The notes under the pieces were generated by a model that saw only the letters and a program-made list of their open reading frames with translations, was not told the origin of the DNA and ran no database searches. Shown here piece after piece: positions 51,692 through 61,054 of a DNA stretch of 64,000 nt. The position numbers and the translations under genes were made by a program. Each line of letters begins with the position of its first letter. The first letter of the stretch is position 1. This stretch comes from Pseudoclavibacter triregionum (GTDB lineage: Bacteria; Actinomycetota; Actinomycetes; Actinomycetales; Microbacteriaceae). The DNA lies in contig OU365335.1 in assembly GCA_910822395.1 (NCBI GenBank), positions 1,302,001-1,366,000 on the forward strand, read 5' to 3'.

Positions 51692-52702
51692 ATGACCCAG
51701 CACACGACGGCCGTCCCCGCCGGCCCGCCGCACGCCGCGACCGCGATGACCCCGGCCCAGGTGGCCGAGGCCGTCGCCCGCATCCGCGAGAACGTCGCGA
51801 CGGTCATCGAGGGCAAGGAGCCGCAGATCCACCTCGCGCTCGTCGTCTTCCTCGCCGAGGGCCACCTCCTCGTCGAGGACGTCCCGGGCGTCGGCAAGAC
51901 CGTGCTCGCGAAGTCGCTCGCGGCCTCGATGGACTCGACGGTGAACCGCATCCAGTTCACGCCCGACCTCCTCCCCTCGGACGTCACGGGCGTCGCGATC
52001 TACGACCAGTCAGCCCGCCGCTTCGACTTCCAGCCGGGCCCCGTCTTCGCGAACGTCGTCATCGGCGACGAGATCAACCGCGCCTCCCCGAAGACCCAGT
52101 CGGCCTTCCTCGAGTGCATGGAGGAGCACCAGGTCTCCGTCGACGGCACGACCCACCGCCTGCCCGACCCCTTCACCGTCTTCGCGACGCAGAACCCCTC
52201 CGAGATGGAGGGCACCTACGCCCTCCCCGAGGCGCAGCGCGACCGCTTCATGGCGCGCATGTCGATGGGCTACCCGGGCCGCGACGCCGAGCTCGCGATG
52301 GTCGACCGCCGCGACGCCGGCGACCCGCAGCGCACGCTCCGCCCCGTCGTCTCGGCCGTGCAGGTGCGCCAGATGATCGACGCCGCCCAGCGCGTCTACA
52401 TCGCGCCCCCGATCAAGCAGTACCTCGTCGACCTCGCCCGCGCCACGCGCGAGCACGACGACGTCCGCGTCGGCGTGAGCCCGCGCGCGACGCTCCACCT
52501 CCTCCGCGCCGCGAAGGCGAACGCCGCGATCGCGGGCCGCGACTTCGTCGTGCCGGACGACGTCGTCGCGCTCGCCGCGCCCGTGTTCGCGCACCGCCTC
52601 GTGCTCGGCTCGCGCGGCTCCCGCGGCGCGATCGGCACGAGCGAGGCCACGCGCGTCATGCAGCAGATCCTCGCGCAGGTCCCGGCCCCGACCGGGGCGT
52701 AG
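51692..52702 (+). CDS. MoxR-type AAA+ ATPase (copy 2)
   Basis: This 336-residue protein starts at ATG 51692 behind GGAGGTG. Walker A 'EDVPGVGKTVLAKSL', Walker B 'VVIGDEINRASPKTQS' and sensor 'FATQNPSEMEGTYALPEAQ' are intact. It heads an operon with DUF58 and an apparently active transglutaminase. The AT-richer DUF2599 gene diverges from it across a 202-nt gap in which no other gene is seen. The operon interrupts the usual rsmD-recG neighbourhood. Confidence 0.92.
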   Translation: MTQHTTAVPAGPPHAATAMTPAQVAEAVARIRENVATVIEGKEPQIHLALVVFLAEGHLLVEDVPGVGKTVLAKSLAASMDSTVNRIQFTPDLLPSDVTGVAIYDQSARRFDFQPGPVFANVVIGDEINRASPKTQSAFLECMEEHQVSVDGTTHRLPDPFTVFATQNPSEMEGTYALPEAQRDRFMARMSMGYPGRDAELAMVDRRDAGDPQRTLRPVVSAVQVRQMIDAAQRVYIAPPIKQYLVDLARATREHDDVRVGVSPRATLHLLRAAKANAAIAGRDFVVPDDVVALAAPVFAHRLVLGSRGSRGAIGTSEATRVMQQILAQVPAPTGA

Positions 52703-52708
52703 GCGGGC

Positions 52709-54091
52709 ATGCCCTCGAGCGCGCAGCGCCTGGGCGAGACCGCGCCGACGATCGCCCGCCGCCTCCGCCCGACGTCCCGGGCCTGGGGGCTCCTCGTCGC
52801 GGGCGCGATCGCGATCGTCGTCGCCTACCTCATCGGGCGCATCGAGCTGCTCGGCATCGGCGCCTTCCTCGTCGCGCTGCCGCTCGTCGCCCTCCTCATC
52901 CGCGCCGTCCTGCGGCCCCGCGTCGAGCTCGAGCGGACGGTCTTCCCGCGCTCTCTCGCCGTCGGCGACCGCCTCCGCGTCGTGAGCGAGCTGCGGAACC
53001 GGTCGATCCTCCCGCTCGAGCCGGCCTCGTACCTCGACCTCACGCCGGGCGCCGGCAAGCCCGCCATCGGCGGCGTCCTGCCCGCCATCGCGAGCCGATG
53101 GCACCGCAACGAGAACCGCCGCCGGCGCCGCATCGCCTACAGCCTCGCCTCGCTCCGCCGCGGCGTGCACGCGATCGGCCCGCTCTACCTCGAGAACGTC
53201 GACGGCCTCGGCCTCACGCGCCGCGTCATCGAGGTCGGGGAGGCCGTGCCGATCGAGGTGCGGCCGCGCATCCATGACCTCGACGAGCTCGACATGCCCG
53301 CGACCCGCTCGGGCGGCGAGGTCGAGGCGGGCCTCGCGATCGCGGGGGACTCCGACGACGTGCTCACGCGCGACTACCGCCGCGGCGACCCGATGCGCCG
53401 CGTGCACTGGAAGGCGACCGCGCGCTCGGGCGAGCTGCGCGTGCGCCAGGAGGAGCACCACGCCGAGGTCGCCTCCCTCGTCGTGCTCGACACCGGCCCG
53501 AGCCTCGCGCCCGCGGCGCCGCCCGCCCCGACGACCGCGTTCGAGCTCATGGACGCCCCCGGCGACCAGGAGGCCGCGCAGGTCGACCCGGTCTTCGAGC
53601 AGGCCGTCTCGGTGGCCGCGAGCCTCATCGCGCGCCTCCACGACATGGGCTACGAGACCGACTACTACGAGACCCGGCAGATGGCCGACGGCTCGGACGA
53701 CCCGCGCATCGGCGGCGCCCGCGTCGCGGCCGAGGAGAGCCTCGAGCCGATCATGCGGCACCTCATGCTGGCGGCGCCCGCCACCGCCGAGGCCGAGCGC
53801 GCCGACGCGATCGACGACCTCCTCGCCCGCTCGGCCCGCCTCGGCCGCGCGCCGATCTTCCTCGTGCACCGCGTCGCGGCCGGCCGCGAGCTCGAGCGGC
53901 TCCTCGAGCTCGGCGTCGACGCGCAGCCCGCCGTCTGCCTCATGGTCGTCGACGGCGCCGCGCCCGCCGTGGACGCGCGCCGCATCGCGGCCATGGGCTG
54001 GGACGTCGCCCTCCTCGACGCCCGCGCCGCCGATCCCTGGGCGACGATGCGCCGCGTCGAGGCGCCGGCCACAGCGGGAGGCGCCCGATGA
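52709..54091 (+). CDS. DUF58 membrane protein (copy 2)
   Basis: This 460-residue protein starts at ATG 52709, 6 nt after moxR. Two helices occur at about 27-68. The DUF58 core 'RDYRRGDPMRRVHWKATARS' lies near residue 221, then a VWA-like domain with 'ASLVVLDTGPSLAP'. It probably is activated by the MoxR protein next to it. It overlaps the transglutaminase gene by 4 nt (54088-54091). Confidence 0.88.
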   Translation: MPSSAQRLGETAPTIARRLRPTSRAWGLLVAGAIAIVVAYLIGRIELLGIGAFLVALPLVALLIRAVLRPRVELERTVFPRSLAVGDRLRVVSELRNRSILPLEPASYLDLTPGAGKPAIGGVLPAIASRWHRNENRRRRRIAYSLASLRRGVHAIGPLYLENVDGLGLTRRVIEVGEAVPIEVRPRIHDLDELDMPATRSGGEVEAGLAIAGDSDDVLTRDYRRGDPMRRVHWKATARSGELRVRQEEHHAEVASLVVLDTGPSLAPAAPPAPTTAFELMDAPGDQEAAQVDPVFEQAVSVAASLIARLHDMGYETDYYETRQMADGSDDPRIGGARVAAEESLEPIMRHLMLAAPATAEAERADAIDDLLARSARLGRAPIFLVHRVAAGRELERLLELGVDAQPAVCLMVVDGAAPAVDARRIAAMGWDVALLDARAADPWATMRRVEAPATAGGAR

Positions 54092-56484
54092 GCCCCGCCC
54101 GCCGCTCCGTCGCCGAGGACCTCGAGGCCCGCGGCTCCTGGCTCGTCGCCGCCTCGAGCGCGGCGGTCATCCTCGCCGCCCTCGCCGTCATCCGCCCCGT
54201 CTTCTCGGGCGACGGATGGCTCAGCCCCGCCGTCATCCTCGTCGCCGCGATCCTCATCGCCGCGACGCTCGTCCGCACGCTCGTCGCCCACGCCGGGCTC
54301 GCGATCCTCGCGGGCGCCCTCGCCGGCCTCGGCGTCATCGCCTGGGCCATGCATCCGCCGAGCCTCGCCGCCCTGCCGGGCCTGCTCGACCAGCGGATCG
54401 TCGAGGCCTTCACGCAGCTCGCCTCGGACACGCCGCCGATCCGCGACACCCCGGGCGTCACGCTCGTCCTGCTCATCCTCATCGCGCTCGTCACCGTGCT
54501 CGTCGACGTGCTCGCGCTCGGGGCCGGCATGGGCGCGACGGCCCTCGCGCCGGTCGTGCTCCTGCTCGCGATCCCGTTCCTCGCCGAGATCGGCGTCGCG
54601 ACGAGCCCGATCGAAGCGTGGCCGCTCGCGGTGCTCGCGGTCGCCGTCGCCTTCCACCTCCTCACGACCGCGCTCTGGCGCCGCCGCATCGCCGACGCGG
54701 CGCTCGCGGACGAGGGCTTCCTCGTCGACGAGCGCGGCTTCGCGGGCATCGGCGGCGCGACCGCCATCACCGCCGCGGCGCTCGCGGCCGCCATCGCCGC
54801 GACGGCGATCCTGCCGCCGCCGCAGGGCCTCGAGCTCTTCACGCGCGACGGGCCCGCGAGCCTCGCGACGAACCGCGCGAACCCCATCGTCGACCTCGGC
54901 GAGGACCTCCGCCGCCCGACCCCCGTCGAGGCGTTCCAGTACGCGACGACGGTCACCTCGGGCCGCCTGCCGTACTTCGAGCTCGTGACGCTGACCTCGA
55001 TCGACGACGCCTCGAGCGAGTGGGCCCCCGGCGACTTCGCCGGCGACACGCCCGTGCTCGAGGGCGTCGAGCTGCCCCCGGCCCAGGGCGCCGAGGGCGC
55101 GCAGCCGATGCAGATGACCGTCGGCATCGTCACGCACCGCGGCACGAGCGCGTACCTGCCGATCCCCGGCGAGGCCCGCCTCGTGAACGGCCTCCAGGGC
55201 GACTACAACCTCGACCCGGCCACGGGCGACATCCGCCAGGTCGAGGGCGACGCCCCCGGCCAGCAGCTCGAGATCACGAGCGACGTGCCGCTGCTCGACC
55301 CGTCCCCGCTCGCGAGCGCGACGGCCGACGGCATCCCGGACGAGCTCGCCCCGCTCGAGGCGGTGCCGTCCGGGGCCGCGGCGGACGCCATCCGCTCCCG
55401 CATCATGGCCCACGCGACAGGCGCGACCCCGTACGCGCAGGCGCTCTCGATCCGCTCCTGGCTCGCCGACTCGGGGGAGTTCGCGTACTCGCTCACGGCG
55501 CCGGTCGCCCAGGGCTACGACGGCACGAACCTCGACGTCGTCGCGCAGTTCCTCGACGCGAAGTCGGGCTACTGCGTGCACTTCGCCTCGACGATGGCGA
55601 TCGCCGCCCGCATGCTCGGCCTGCCCTCGCGGATCGTCGTCGGCTTCACCCCCGGCTCGCCCGTCGGTGTGAACGGCGACGGCCAGCAGCTCTACTCCGT
55701 CTCGAGCGGAGACCTCCACTCCTGGGCCGAGATCTACGCGCCCGGCGTCGGCTGGACGCCCTTCGAGGCGACCCCGTCGGCCGGCGTCGGCTCGGTCGCG
55801 GCCGTCGACCCCTCCGCCACGGTCGCCCAGACCGTCGAGGCGACGCCCACCGAGAACCCGACCCCGACGCCGACCGAGCAGCCGGCCGACCCGACCCCCG
55901 GCCAGAGCGGCGGCGGCGGAAGCGAGACGACGACGGCCACGCCGACCATCGAAGCGGACCAGGACGGCGACGAGGCCGCGGGCCTCGACTGGGGCCCGAT
56001 CCTCGCGATCGCGGGCGCCGTGCTCGGCGGGCTCGCGCTGCTCTCGCTCCTGCTCGGGGCGCCCGCGATCACGCGCGCCCTGCGCCGCCGCGCCCGCCTC
56101 GCGATCGCCGCGGGCGAGCGGGTCGACGAGGACCAGCTGCCGGGGCTCGCCGCCTGGCGCGAGCTCCGCGACGAGGCCGAGGACCTCGGCGCCGGCCGCC
56201 TCGACCACGGCACACCCGCGAGCGTCGAGTCGCGGCTCGTCCAGGCCCTCGGCGAGGACCCCGACGAGGAGCTCCTCGCCGCGGTCGGACGCGTGCGCGC
56301 CGTCCACGAGGCCTCCGCCTTCGATCGCCCCGAGCGCCGCGCCGAGGGCGCCGGCCCGGAGCTGCGCGAGGACGTCGAGGCGATCGAGCGCGGGCTCCGC
56401 GAGGCCGCCGGGCCGAAGGGCCGCCGCCGGGCGCGCCTGTGGCCGCGATCGGTCGTCGACACGGCGCGGCGAGGGCGGCGATGA
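54088..56484 (+). CDS. Transglutaminase-like membrane protein with intact catalytic residues (TgpA-like)
   Basis: This 798-residue protein starts at ATG 54088. Six or so N-terminal helices (to about residue 250) lead to an extracellular domain. The transglutaminase fold (about 430-570) keeps the active Cys496 ('SGYCVHFASTMAIAARMLG') and His544 ('GDLHSWAEIYAPGVGW'); the third position is Glu in 'PFEATPS'. A Thr/Pro-rich linker, one helix (about 640-665) and a cytoplasmic tail follow. Such proteins are thought to cross-link or cleave cell-envelope proteins. Its paralogue at 25812 has lost Cys and His. Confidence 0.88.
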   Translation: MSPARRSVAEDLEARGSWLVAASSAAVILAALAVIRPVFSGDGWLSPAVILVAAILIAATLVRTLVAHAGLAILAGALAGLGVIAWAMHPPSLAALPGLLDQRIVEAFTQLASDTPPIRDTPGVTLVLLILIALVTVLVDVLALGAGMGATALAPVVLLLAIPFLAEIGVATSPIEAWPLAVLAVAVAFHLLTTALWRRRIADAALADEGFLVDERGFAGIGGATAITAAALAAAIAATAILPPPQGLELFTRDGPASLATNRANPIVDLGEDLRRPTPVEAFQYATTVTSGRLPYFELVTLTSIDDASSEWAPGDFAGDTPVLEGVELPPAQGAEGAQPMQMTVGIVTHRGTSAYLPIPGEARLVNGLQGDYNLDPATGDIRQVEGDAPGQQLEITSDVPLLDPSPLASATADGIPDELAPLEAVPSGAAADAIRSRIMAHATGATPYAQALSIRSWLADSGEFAYSLTAPVAQGYDGTNLDVVAQFLDAKSGYCVHFASTMAIAARMLGLPSRIVVGFTPGSPVGVNGDGQQLYSVSSGDLHSWAEIYAPGVGWTPFEATPSAGVGSVAAVDPSATVAQTVEATPTENPTPTPTEQPADPTPGQSGGGGSETTTATPTIEADQDGDEAAGLDWGPILAIAGAVLGGLALLSLLLGAPAITRALRRRARLAIAAGERVDEDQLPGLAAWRELRDEAEDLGAGRLDHGTPASVESRLVQALGEDPDEELLAAVGRVRAVHEASAFDRPERRAEGAGPELREDVEAIERGLREAAGPKGRRRARLWPRSVVDTARRGRR

Positions 56485-56522
56485 GCGCGGCGACGAGCAC
56501 GGCGACGAGGGCCCCCCGATGA
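56481..56522 (+). CDS. 13-codon minicistron between the transglutaminase gene and recG
   Basis: ATG 56481 overlaps the preceding stop (ATGA) and reads MSAATSTATRAPR to TGA 56520-56522, which overlaps the ATG of recG (ATGA again). A ribosome could thus step from the transglutaminase gene through this short frame into recG. It may be a coupling device; chance is also possible in GC-rich DNA. Confidence 0.3.
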   Translation: MSAATSTATRAPR

Positions 56523-58792
56523 GCCCGGCGGGGGACGGAGGCTCGCCCGCCGAGCAGCGCGAGCCCGCGGCGGACGGCCCCGCCGCGAAGCTCGTCCTGC
56601 CCTCCGACCTCACGCTCGACACCCCGCTCTCGGCGCTCATGGGCGCCCGCGCCGCGAGGCCCTTCGCCTCGACGCTCCGCCTCGAGACCGTCGACGACCT
56701 CCTCTGGCACCTCCCGCGCCGCTACGCGAAGCGGGGCGAGCTCACCGCCATGAGCGAGCTGCCGCTCGGCGAGCACGTCTCGCTCGTCGCCGAGGTGCGC
56801 CGCGTCGAGGAGCGGCGCATGCGCTCCCGCGGCGGATCGATCCTCGAGGTGCTCATCACCGACGGCCGCGGCTACGTCACCCTCACCTTCTTCAACCAGG
56901 CCTGGCGCCGCCGCACCCTCGTCGTCGGCGCGCGCGGCATCTTCTCCGGCAAGGTCTCCCACTACAAGGGCAAGGTGCAGCTCGCGCACCCCGACTACGA
57001 GCTCTTCGACGAACTCGAGATGGCGCCCGGCTCGGAGGCGGCGAAGCGCTGGGCGGACACGCCCATCCCGATCTATCCGGCCTCGGCGCAGGTGACCTCG
57101 TGGCGCATCCAGTCGGCGATCGGGCAGCTCCTCGACTCGGGGCTCGAGATCCCGGATCCCGTGCCGCCGCACCTGCGCCGCGCGCGGAACGAGCCCGTCC
57201 TCGCCGACGCCTTCGAGCGCATCCACCGCCCGCAGTCCTTCGCCGACCGGCACGCGGCCGACGAGGCGCTCCGCTCGACGGAGGCCTTCGTCTTCCAGGC
57301 GGCGCTCCTCCAGCAGCGCGCCGCCGCCCGGGCCGTCCCGGCCATCCCGCGGGCGGCCTCGCCCGGCGGCGTCCGCGACCGCTTCGACGCGGGCCTCGCC
57401 TTCGCGCTCACGGGCGACCAGCGCCGCGTCGGCGAGGCGATCGAGCGCGACCTCGCCGCGACCGTGCCGATGCAGCGGCTCGTGCAGGGCGAGGTAGGCT
57501 CCGGCAAGACGCTCGTCGCCGTGCGCGCCATGCTCCAGGTCGCCGACTCCGGCGGCCAGGCCGCGCTCCTCGCGCCCACCGAGGTGCTCGCCGCCCAGCA
57601 CCTCCGCTCGATCGCCGCCTCCCTCGGCCCCGAGCTCGCGGCCGAGCTCCAGCCGACGCTCCTCACCGGCTCCCTCCCGCAGTCCGAGCGGCGCCGCGCG
57701 CTCCTGCGCATCGCCTCGGGCGACGCGCGCCTCGTCGTCGGCACCCATGCGCTCCTCGGCGACAAGGTCGCCTTCGCCGACCTCGGCCTCGTCGTCGTCG
57801 ACGAGCAGCACCGCTTCGGCGTCGAGCAGCGCGAGGCCCTGCGTCGCCGCTCCGGGCACCCGCCGCACCTCCTCGTGCTCACCGCGACGCCCATCCCGCG
57901 CACGGTCGCGATGACCGTCTTCGGCGACCTCGACGTCTCGACGATCTCGGAGCTGCCGGGCGGCCGCCGCGGCATCGAGAGCTACGTCATCGCGACCGCC
58001 GAGCGGCCGCACTGGCTCGACCGGGCCTGGGATCGCGTCGCCGAGGAGGTCGCCGCGGGCCGGCAGGCCTTCGTCGTCTGCGCCGCGATCGAGCCCGGGG
58101 AGGAGGCCGATGAGGCCGGCGGCGCCGTCGAGCGGCCGGCCGTCCCCGATCCGGATGCCGAGGAGGCCGAGCGGCGCGTCCCCGCCGCCGCCGTCGAGCA
58201 GGTGCTGCCGGCGCTCCGGGCCATGCCGCGCTTCGCGGGCCTGCGCATCGAGGCCGTGCACGGGCGGCTGCCCGGCGAGGAGAAGGATGCCGTCATGCGC
58301 GCCTTCGCGGCCGGCGAGATCGACGTCATCGTCGCGACGACCGTCATCGAGGTCGGCGTCGACGTGCCGAACGCGACGGTCATGATCATCCTCGACGCCG
58401 ACCGCTTCGGGGTCTCGCAGCTCCACCAGCTCCGCGGCCGCGTCGGCCGAGGCGGGCACGCTGGACTGTGCCTGCTCGTCACCTCGGCGGGGGAGGGCAC
58501 GCCCGCGTGGGAGCGCGTCGAGGTCGTCGCCTCGACCCTCGACGGCTTCGCGCTCGCCGAGGCCGACCTCCACCTGCGGCGCGAGGGCGACGTGCTCGGC
58601 ACGGCCCAGTCGGGCGGGCGCTCCTCGCTGCGCGTGCTGCGGGTGCTCGACGACGCCGAGCGGATCATCGAGGCCCGAGCGGCGGCCGAGTCGGTGGTCG
58701 ACGCGGATCCCGAGTTCGAGGGGCATCCCGCGCTCCGCGACGCCGTGCGGCGCGTGGGCGACCGCGAGCGCGAGTTCCTCGGGGCGTCCTGA
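56519..58792 (+). CDS. recG: ATP-dependent DNA helicase RecG
   Basis: This 757-residue enzyme starts at ATG 56519. It reverses stalled replication forks and moves Holliday junctions. The N-terminal wedge/OB domain is visible ('RYAKRGELTAMSELPLGEHV', 'GIFSGKVSHYKGKVQLAHPD'). Helicase motifs: Walker A GEVGSGKT (324-331), DEQH box in 'VVVDEQHRFGVEQREAL', 'LTATPIPRTVAM' (motif III), and 'LRGRVGRGGHAGLCLL' (motif VI). An insertion of about 25 acidic residues lies in the second helicase domain (58098-58190). It is separated from coaD by the copper/DyP operon. Confidence 0.96.
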   Translation: MSPAGDGGSPAEQREPAADGPAAKLVLPSDLTLDTPLSALMGARAARPFASTLRLETVDDLLWHLPRRYAKRGELTAMSELPLGEHVSLVAEVRRVEERRMRSRGGSILEVLITDGRGYVTLTFFNQAWRRRTLVVGARGIFSGKVSHYKGKVQLAHPDYELFDELEMAPGSEAAKRWADTPIPIYPASAQVTSWRIQSAIGQLLDSGLEIPDPVPPHLRRARNEPVLADAFERIHRPQSFADRHAADEALRSTEAFVFQAALLQQRAAARAVPAIPRAASPGGVRDRFDAGLAFALTGDQRRVGEAIERDLAATVPMQRLVQGEVGSGKTLVAVRAMLQVADSGGQAALLAPTEVLAAQHLRSIAASLGPELAAELQPTLLTGSLPQSERRRALLRIASGDARLVVGTHALLGDKVAFADLGLVVVDEQHRFGVEQREALRRRSGHPPHLLVLTATPIPRTVAMTVFGDLDVSTISELPGGRRGIESYVIATAERPHWLDRAWDRVAEEVAAGRQAFVVCAAIEPGEEADEAGGAVERPAVPDPDAEEAERRVPAAAVEQVLPALRAMPRFAGLRIEAVHGRLPGEEKDAVMRAFAAGEIDVIVATTVIEVGVDVPNATVMIILDADRFGVSQLHQLRGRVGRGGHAGLCLLVTSAGEGTPAWERVEVVASTLDGFALAEADLHLRREGDVLGTAQSGGRSSLRVLRVLDDAERIIEARAAAESVVDADPEFEGHPALRDAVRRVGDREREFLGAS

Positions 58793-58843
58793 CCTCGGAT
58801 GTGCCGCGCTCGGGCCGTCCCGCGCTCGGGCCCCCTCGTCTCC

Positions 58844-58859
58844 GCCCCTGACCAGGGGC
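58844..58859 (+). terminator. Short hairpin after recG
   Basis: GCCCCTG and CAGGGGC pair with a very short loop. It lies 50 nt after the recG stop. No T run; weak evidence. Confidence 0.35.
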
Positions 58860-58899
58860 TGCGGCCGCGCCCGCGTCCGGACCGGCGCCCGCGTCCCGG

Positions 58900-58905
58900 T
58901 ATCCT
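58900..58905 (+). promoter_or_regulatory. -10 box of leaderless promoter (copper-operon membrane protein)
   Basis: TATCCT ends 7 nt before ATG 58913. Confidence 0.5.
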
Positions 58906-58912
58906 TGACGCC

Positions 58913-59554
58913 ATGACTCGCGACGGCCACGCACGCGCGGGCGGCGCCGGCCGGGCGCTCGCCCGGGGCTGGTCGGCCGCCGCGATCGCGGTCGTCCCCG
59001 CGGCCGCCTCGCACGGGATCGCCGGCGGCCACGCCGTCGCCCCGATCGTGCTCCTCGTCGCGCTCGTCCTCGCCGCCGCCGTCTGCGTGCCGCTCGTCGG
59101 CCGCAGCCTCAGCCGCGTCCGCCTCGTCGCGGCCGTGCTCGCGAGCCAGGCCGGCCTCCACCTCCTCTACGCCTGCGGCGCCGGCGCCTCGGCCGCCGTC
59201 GACGGCCCCATGGGCGGCCACGTCCACGGCCCGGGCCTCGCCCCGGAGGCCGCCGGCGCGATCGCCGCGGCCGCCGGCCACGCGGCGCCCGTCGACGGGC
59301 CCATGCTCGTCGCCCACCTCGTCGCCGCCGTCGTCACGGTCGCCGGCCTCCTCCGCGCCGAGCGCCTCGCCGCCGCGCTCGTGCGCGCCGCCGAGGGCCT
59401 CGCCGCCGCCATCGCGCGCCTCGCCGAGGTCGTCCCGGCCCTCCCGATCTCCGCCCGCGCCGCCCGCCCCGCGGCGGCGCCCGCGGTCCTCGTCCGCCGC
59501 GCGCCGAGCGCCGACCCCGCGCGCGGGCCTCCGAGCGGCCTTCCCCTCCGCTGA
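58913..59554 (+). CDS. Membrane protein of unknown function next to copper genes
   Basis: This 213-residue protein starts at ATG 58913 with no ribosome site but a -10 box 7 nt upstream. Four helices are likely ('AAIAVVPAAASHGIAGG', 'IVLLVALVLAAAVCVPLVG', 'LVAAVLASQAGLHLLYA', 'LVAHLVAAVVTVAGLL'). A loop contains 'MGGHVHGPG', a His/Met cluster suited to metal binding. It precedes copC, PCuAC and DyP, so a role in copper handling is plausible. The last 40 residues are Ala/Pro/Arg-rich. Confidence 0.65.
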   Translation: MTRDGHARAGGAGRALARGWSAAAIAVVPAAASHGIAGGHAVAPIVLLVALVLAAAVCVPLVGRSLSRVRLVAAVLASQAGLHLLYACGAGASAAVDGPMGGHVHGPGLAPEAAGAIAAAAGHAAPVDGPMLVAHLVAAVVTVAGLLRAERLAAALVRAAEGLAAAIARLAEVVPALPISARAARPAAAPAVLVRRAPSADPARGPPSGLPLR

Positions 59555-59559
59555 TCCGC

Positions 59560-59605
59560 CGGCTCCCCGCCGGCGTCGCTCGCGCCGCATCGCGCGAGCG
59601 GGCCG
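59560..59605 (+). terminator. Two hairpins in the gap before copC
   Basis: GCCGGC-tcccc-GCCGGC (59560-59576) and CGCTCGCG-ccgcat-CGCGAGCG (about 59578-59602) follow the stop at 59554. The 175-nt gap has no gene. Either hairpin could terminate or pause transcription before copC. Confidence 0.35.
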
Positions 59606-59729
59606 AGGCGCCTCCGCGCCCGCGCCCGACCGCCGTCCCGCACCGCGGGGCGGCCAGCATCCGGGGATCCGCCGCCGCGCGCCCGCACGGGCCGCGAGCG
59701 CGGAATCCCGAACCTCAGGGAAGGCCTCC

Positions 59730-60392
59730 ATGCACGCCATCGCCCAGCTGAGCTCGCGCGCCCGCCGCGCCGCGCTCGCTCTCCTCGCCCTCGCCGCCGT
59801 CGCGGCGCTCGCCGGACTCGGCCTCTTCGGCCCGGGCTCCGCCGCGCCCGCCTCGGCGCACGACACGCTCCTGCGCTCCTCGCCGGCCGACGGCGAGCAG
59901 CTCGCGAGCGCGCCGAGCGAGTGGACCCTCGAGTTCTCGGCCGAGATCCTCCCGGTCGGGGCCGAGGCCGTCCTCGTCGACGAGCAGGGGCAGGTCACGC
60001 CGCTCGGCCCGCCGACGATCCAGGGCCAGAAGGTCAGCTTCGCCCTCGGCTCGCTCGCGCAGGGCTCGTGGACGGGCCAGTGGCGCGTCGTGTCGAGCGA
60101 CGGGCACCCCATCGCCGGCACGATCGTGTTCGGCGTCGGCGTGCCCGCGGGCCAGGTCGTCACCGCGGCCCCGGCCGGCGGCGGCCCTCAGGCGACGCCC
60201 GGCGGCGACGGCTCGGCGACCTCGAACCCGGTCGAGTCGGCCGGCGTGCCGCCGTGGCTCGTGCCGCTGCTCGGCCTCATCGCCGTCGCGGCCGCCGTCG
60301 CCGGCGCGTTCGCGATCATGGCGAAGTCGCGCCGCACGGAGGCCCTGCCGCCTGCCGCGTCCGATGAGGACGCAGAGAGCACCAGCGAATGA
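59730..60392 (+). CDS. copC: CopC-domain copper-binding protein
   Basis: This 220-residue protein starts at ATG 59730 behind AGGGAAGG. A signal peptide ends 'APASA', giving His44 as the mature N-terminus, the usual Cu(II) ligand of CopC. The CopC fold is shown by 'HDTLLRSSPADGEQL' and 'WRVVSSDGHPIAGTIVFGVG', with a second His in DGHP. A Gly/Ser linker, one membrane helix (about 170-195) and a short acidic tail anchor it. It overlaps the PCuAC gene (ATGA). It probably binds copper at the cell surface. Confidence 0.92.
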   Translation: MHAIAQLSSRARRAALALLALAAVAALAGLGLFGPGSAAPASAHDTLLRSSPADGEQLASAPSEWTLEFSAEILPVGAEAVLVDEQGQVTPLGPPTIQGQKVSFALGSLAQGSWTGQWRVVSSDGHPIAGTIVFGVGVPAGQVVTAAPAGGGPQATPGGDGSATSNPVESAGVPPWLVPLLGLIAVAAAVAGAFAIMAKSRRTEALPPAASDEDAESTSE

Positions 60393-61054
60393 TGAACCTC
60401 ACCACCAGCACCGCGCCCGCCTTCGCCCGCGTCCCGGCCCGCCTCGCCGGCGCCGCCGCCGTGGCGGCCCTCGCGATCGGCGCGCTCGCCGGCTGCGCGG
60501 GCGGCGGCTCGGCCGGCGCGAGCGCCGAGCCCACGGCATCCGCCGCGGCTACGGCCTCGACCTCGACCTCCTCGGGCACGGGCGCGGACGCCATGGGCGG
60601 CGCCGTCGTCGAGACCGGCATCCCCGGCCTCACGATCGTCGACCCGTGGGCGAAGGCCACGACGGGCATGATGACCGGCACCTTCGGCACGCTCCGAAAC
60701 GACACCGACGCCGACCTCAAGGTCGCGAAGATCGAGGTGCCGGGCGCGGGCATGGTCGAGCAGCACGAGACGGTCGTCCAGCAGGACGGCTCCTCGATGA
60801 TGCAGGAGGTCGGGGGCGGCTTCACGATCCCCGCCCACGGCCAGCTCGAGCTCAAGCCGGGCGCCGACCACATCATGCTCATGCAGCTCGAGAAGCCGCT
60901 CGCCGCCGGCGAGGAGCTGCCGATCACGATCACCTTCGCGGACGGCCAGGTCGCGACGTACCAGGCGGTCGTGAAGGAGTACACGGGCGCGCAGGAGAGC
61001 TACGCGCCCTCGCACACGGACATGCCGTCGCACTCCGACATGCACACGCCGTGA
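60389..61054 (+). CDS. PCu(A)C-family copper chaperone lipoprotein
   Basis: This 221-residue protein starts at ATG 60389 (ATG 60392 also possible). The lipobox 'ALAIGALAGCAG' anchors it. The domain carries the H/M copper ligands of the PCuAC family: 'GAGMVEQHETV', 'DGSSMMQEV' and 'GADHIMLMQL'. The C-terminus 'SHTDMPSHSDMHTP' adds more His and Met residues. These chaperones deliver Cu(I) to the Cu-A site of cytochrome oxidase or buffer copper. GTGA overlap with the next gene shows a tight operon. Confidence 0.92.
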   Translation: MMNLTTSTAPAFARVPARLAGAAAVAALAIGALAGCAGGGSAGASAEPTASAAATASTSTSSGTGADAMGGAVVETGIPGLTIVDPWAKATTGMMTGTFGTLRNDTDADLKVAKIEVPGAGMVEQHETVVQQDGSSMMQEVGGGFTIPAHGQLELKPGADHIMLMQLEKPLAAGEELPITITFADGQVATYQAVVKEYTGAQESYAPSHTDMPSHSDMHTP

